From positions 1-6,048 of the forward strand of contig JAQVQT010000112.1 in assembly GCA_028701435.1 (NCBI GenBank): a stretch of DNA of 6,048 nucleotides. The letters are read 5' to 3'. The translations under genes were made by a program, and so were the position numbers. Of this stretch, positions 6,022-6,048 are shown piece after piece. The notes below the pieces were generated by a model. It was not told where the DNA came from, ran no database searches, and saw only the letters and a program-made list of their open reading frames with translations. Origin of the DNA: Smithellaceae bacterium. GTDB taxonomy: Bacteria; Desulfobacterota; Syntrophia; Syntrophales; Smithellaceae. How positions within the stretch are numbered: position 1 is the stretch's first letter; every line of letters begins with the position of its first letter.

Positions 6022-6048
6022 TGCGCAATTGGAGATGTTTGCATAACC

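Noticed and set aside
5997..6048. FadR-type operator near the regulator start
   Set aside because: No TGGT-N3-ACCA-like palindrome is visible in these 52 bases. The promoter and operator most likely lie beyond the right edge.

Overview
The window holds one gene cluster read entirely leftwards (minus strand). Just past its end lies the first 14 codons of an unrelated minus-strand gene cut by the left window edge. Gene content, moderately GC-rich coding sequence, strong AAGGAG-type ribosome binding sites and very short gaps all point to a bacterium. The combination of a FadR-type regulator, a GlpD-like flavoprotein, an alkylglycerone-phosphate-synthase-like flavoprotein and an FGGY kinase resembles clusters I associate with Deltaproteobacteria/Desulfobacterota (sulfate reducers, syntrophs, myxobacteria). 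That assignment is inference from gene style; no marker gene is present.

Layout in the direction of transcription, right to left: (1) a GntR-superfamily FadR/FCD transcription regulator (5996-5289, possible longer start at 6044); (2) a single-subunit FAD-dependent glycerol-3-phosphate dehydrogenase of GlpD type (5274-3628); (3) an FAD-linked oxidase of the alkyl-DHAP synthase (AGPS) family (3577-1892) with the SHHHGVGR active-site signature; (4) an FGGY-family sugar/polyol kinase (1828-254) that lacks the glycerol-contacting Glu of GlpK; (5) a 212-base gap with a good sigma-70-type promoter; (6) the start of a probable DNA methyltransferase of MmeI-like type (41-1, running off the window).

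Genes 1 to 4 are separated by 14, 50 and 63 bases. The glpD ribosome binding site overlaps the stop codon of the regulator, so they very probably form one operon whose promoter lies right of the window. A coherent reading is that the kinase and GlpD feed glycerol-type carbon to dihydroxyacetone phosphate (DHAP), and the AGPS-like enzyme swaps the acyl chain of acyl-DHAP for an alkyl chain, making the ether bond of alkyl lipids. This would be under control of a FadR-like regulator that may sense a lipid-related or organic-acid ligand. The DHAP acyltransferase, fatty-alcohol source and alkyl-DHAP reductase of the known pathway are not in the window, and the kinase substrate is uncertain. The ether-lipid function is therefore a hypothesis, and ether-lipid or glycerol-derivative breakdown is the main alternative.

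No tRNA, rRNA, mobile element, CRISPR array or convincing rho-independent terminator was seen. No gene-free stretch exceeds 300 bases.
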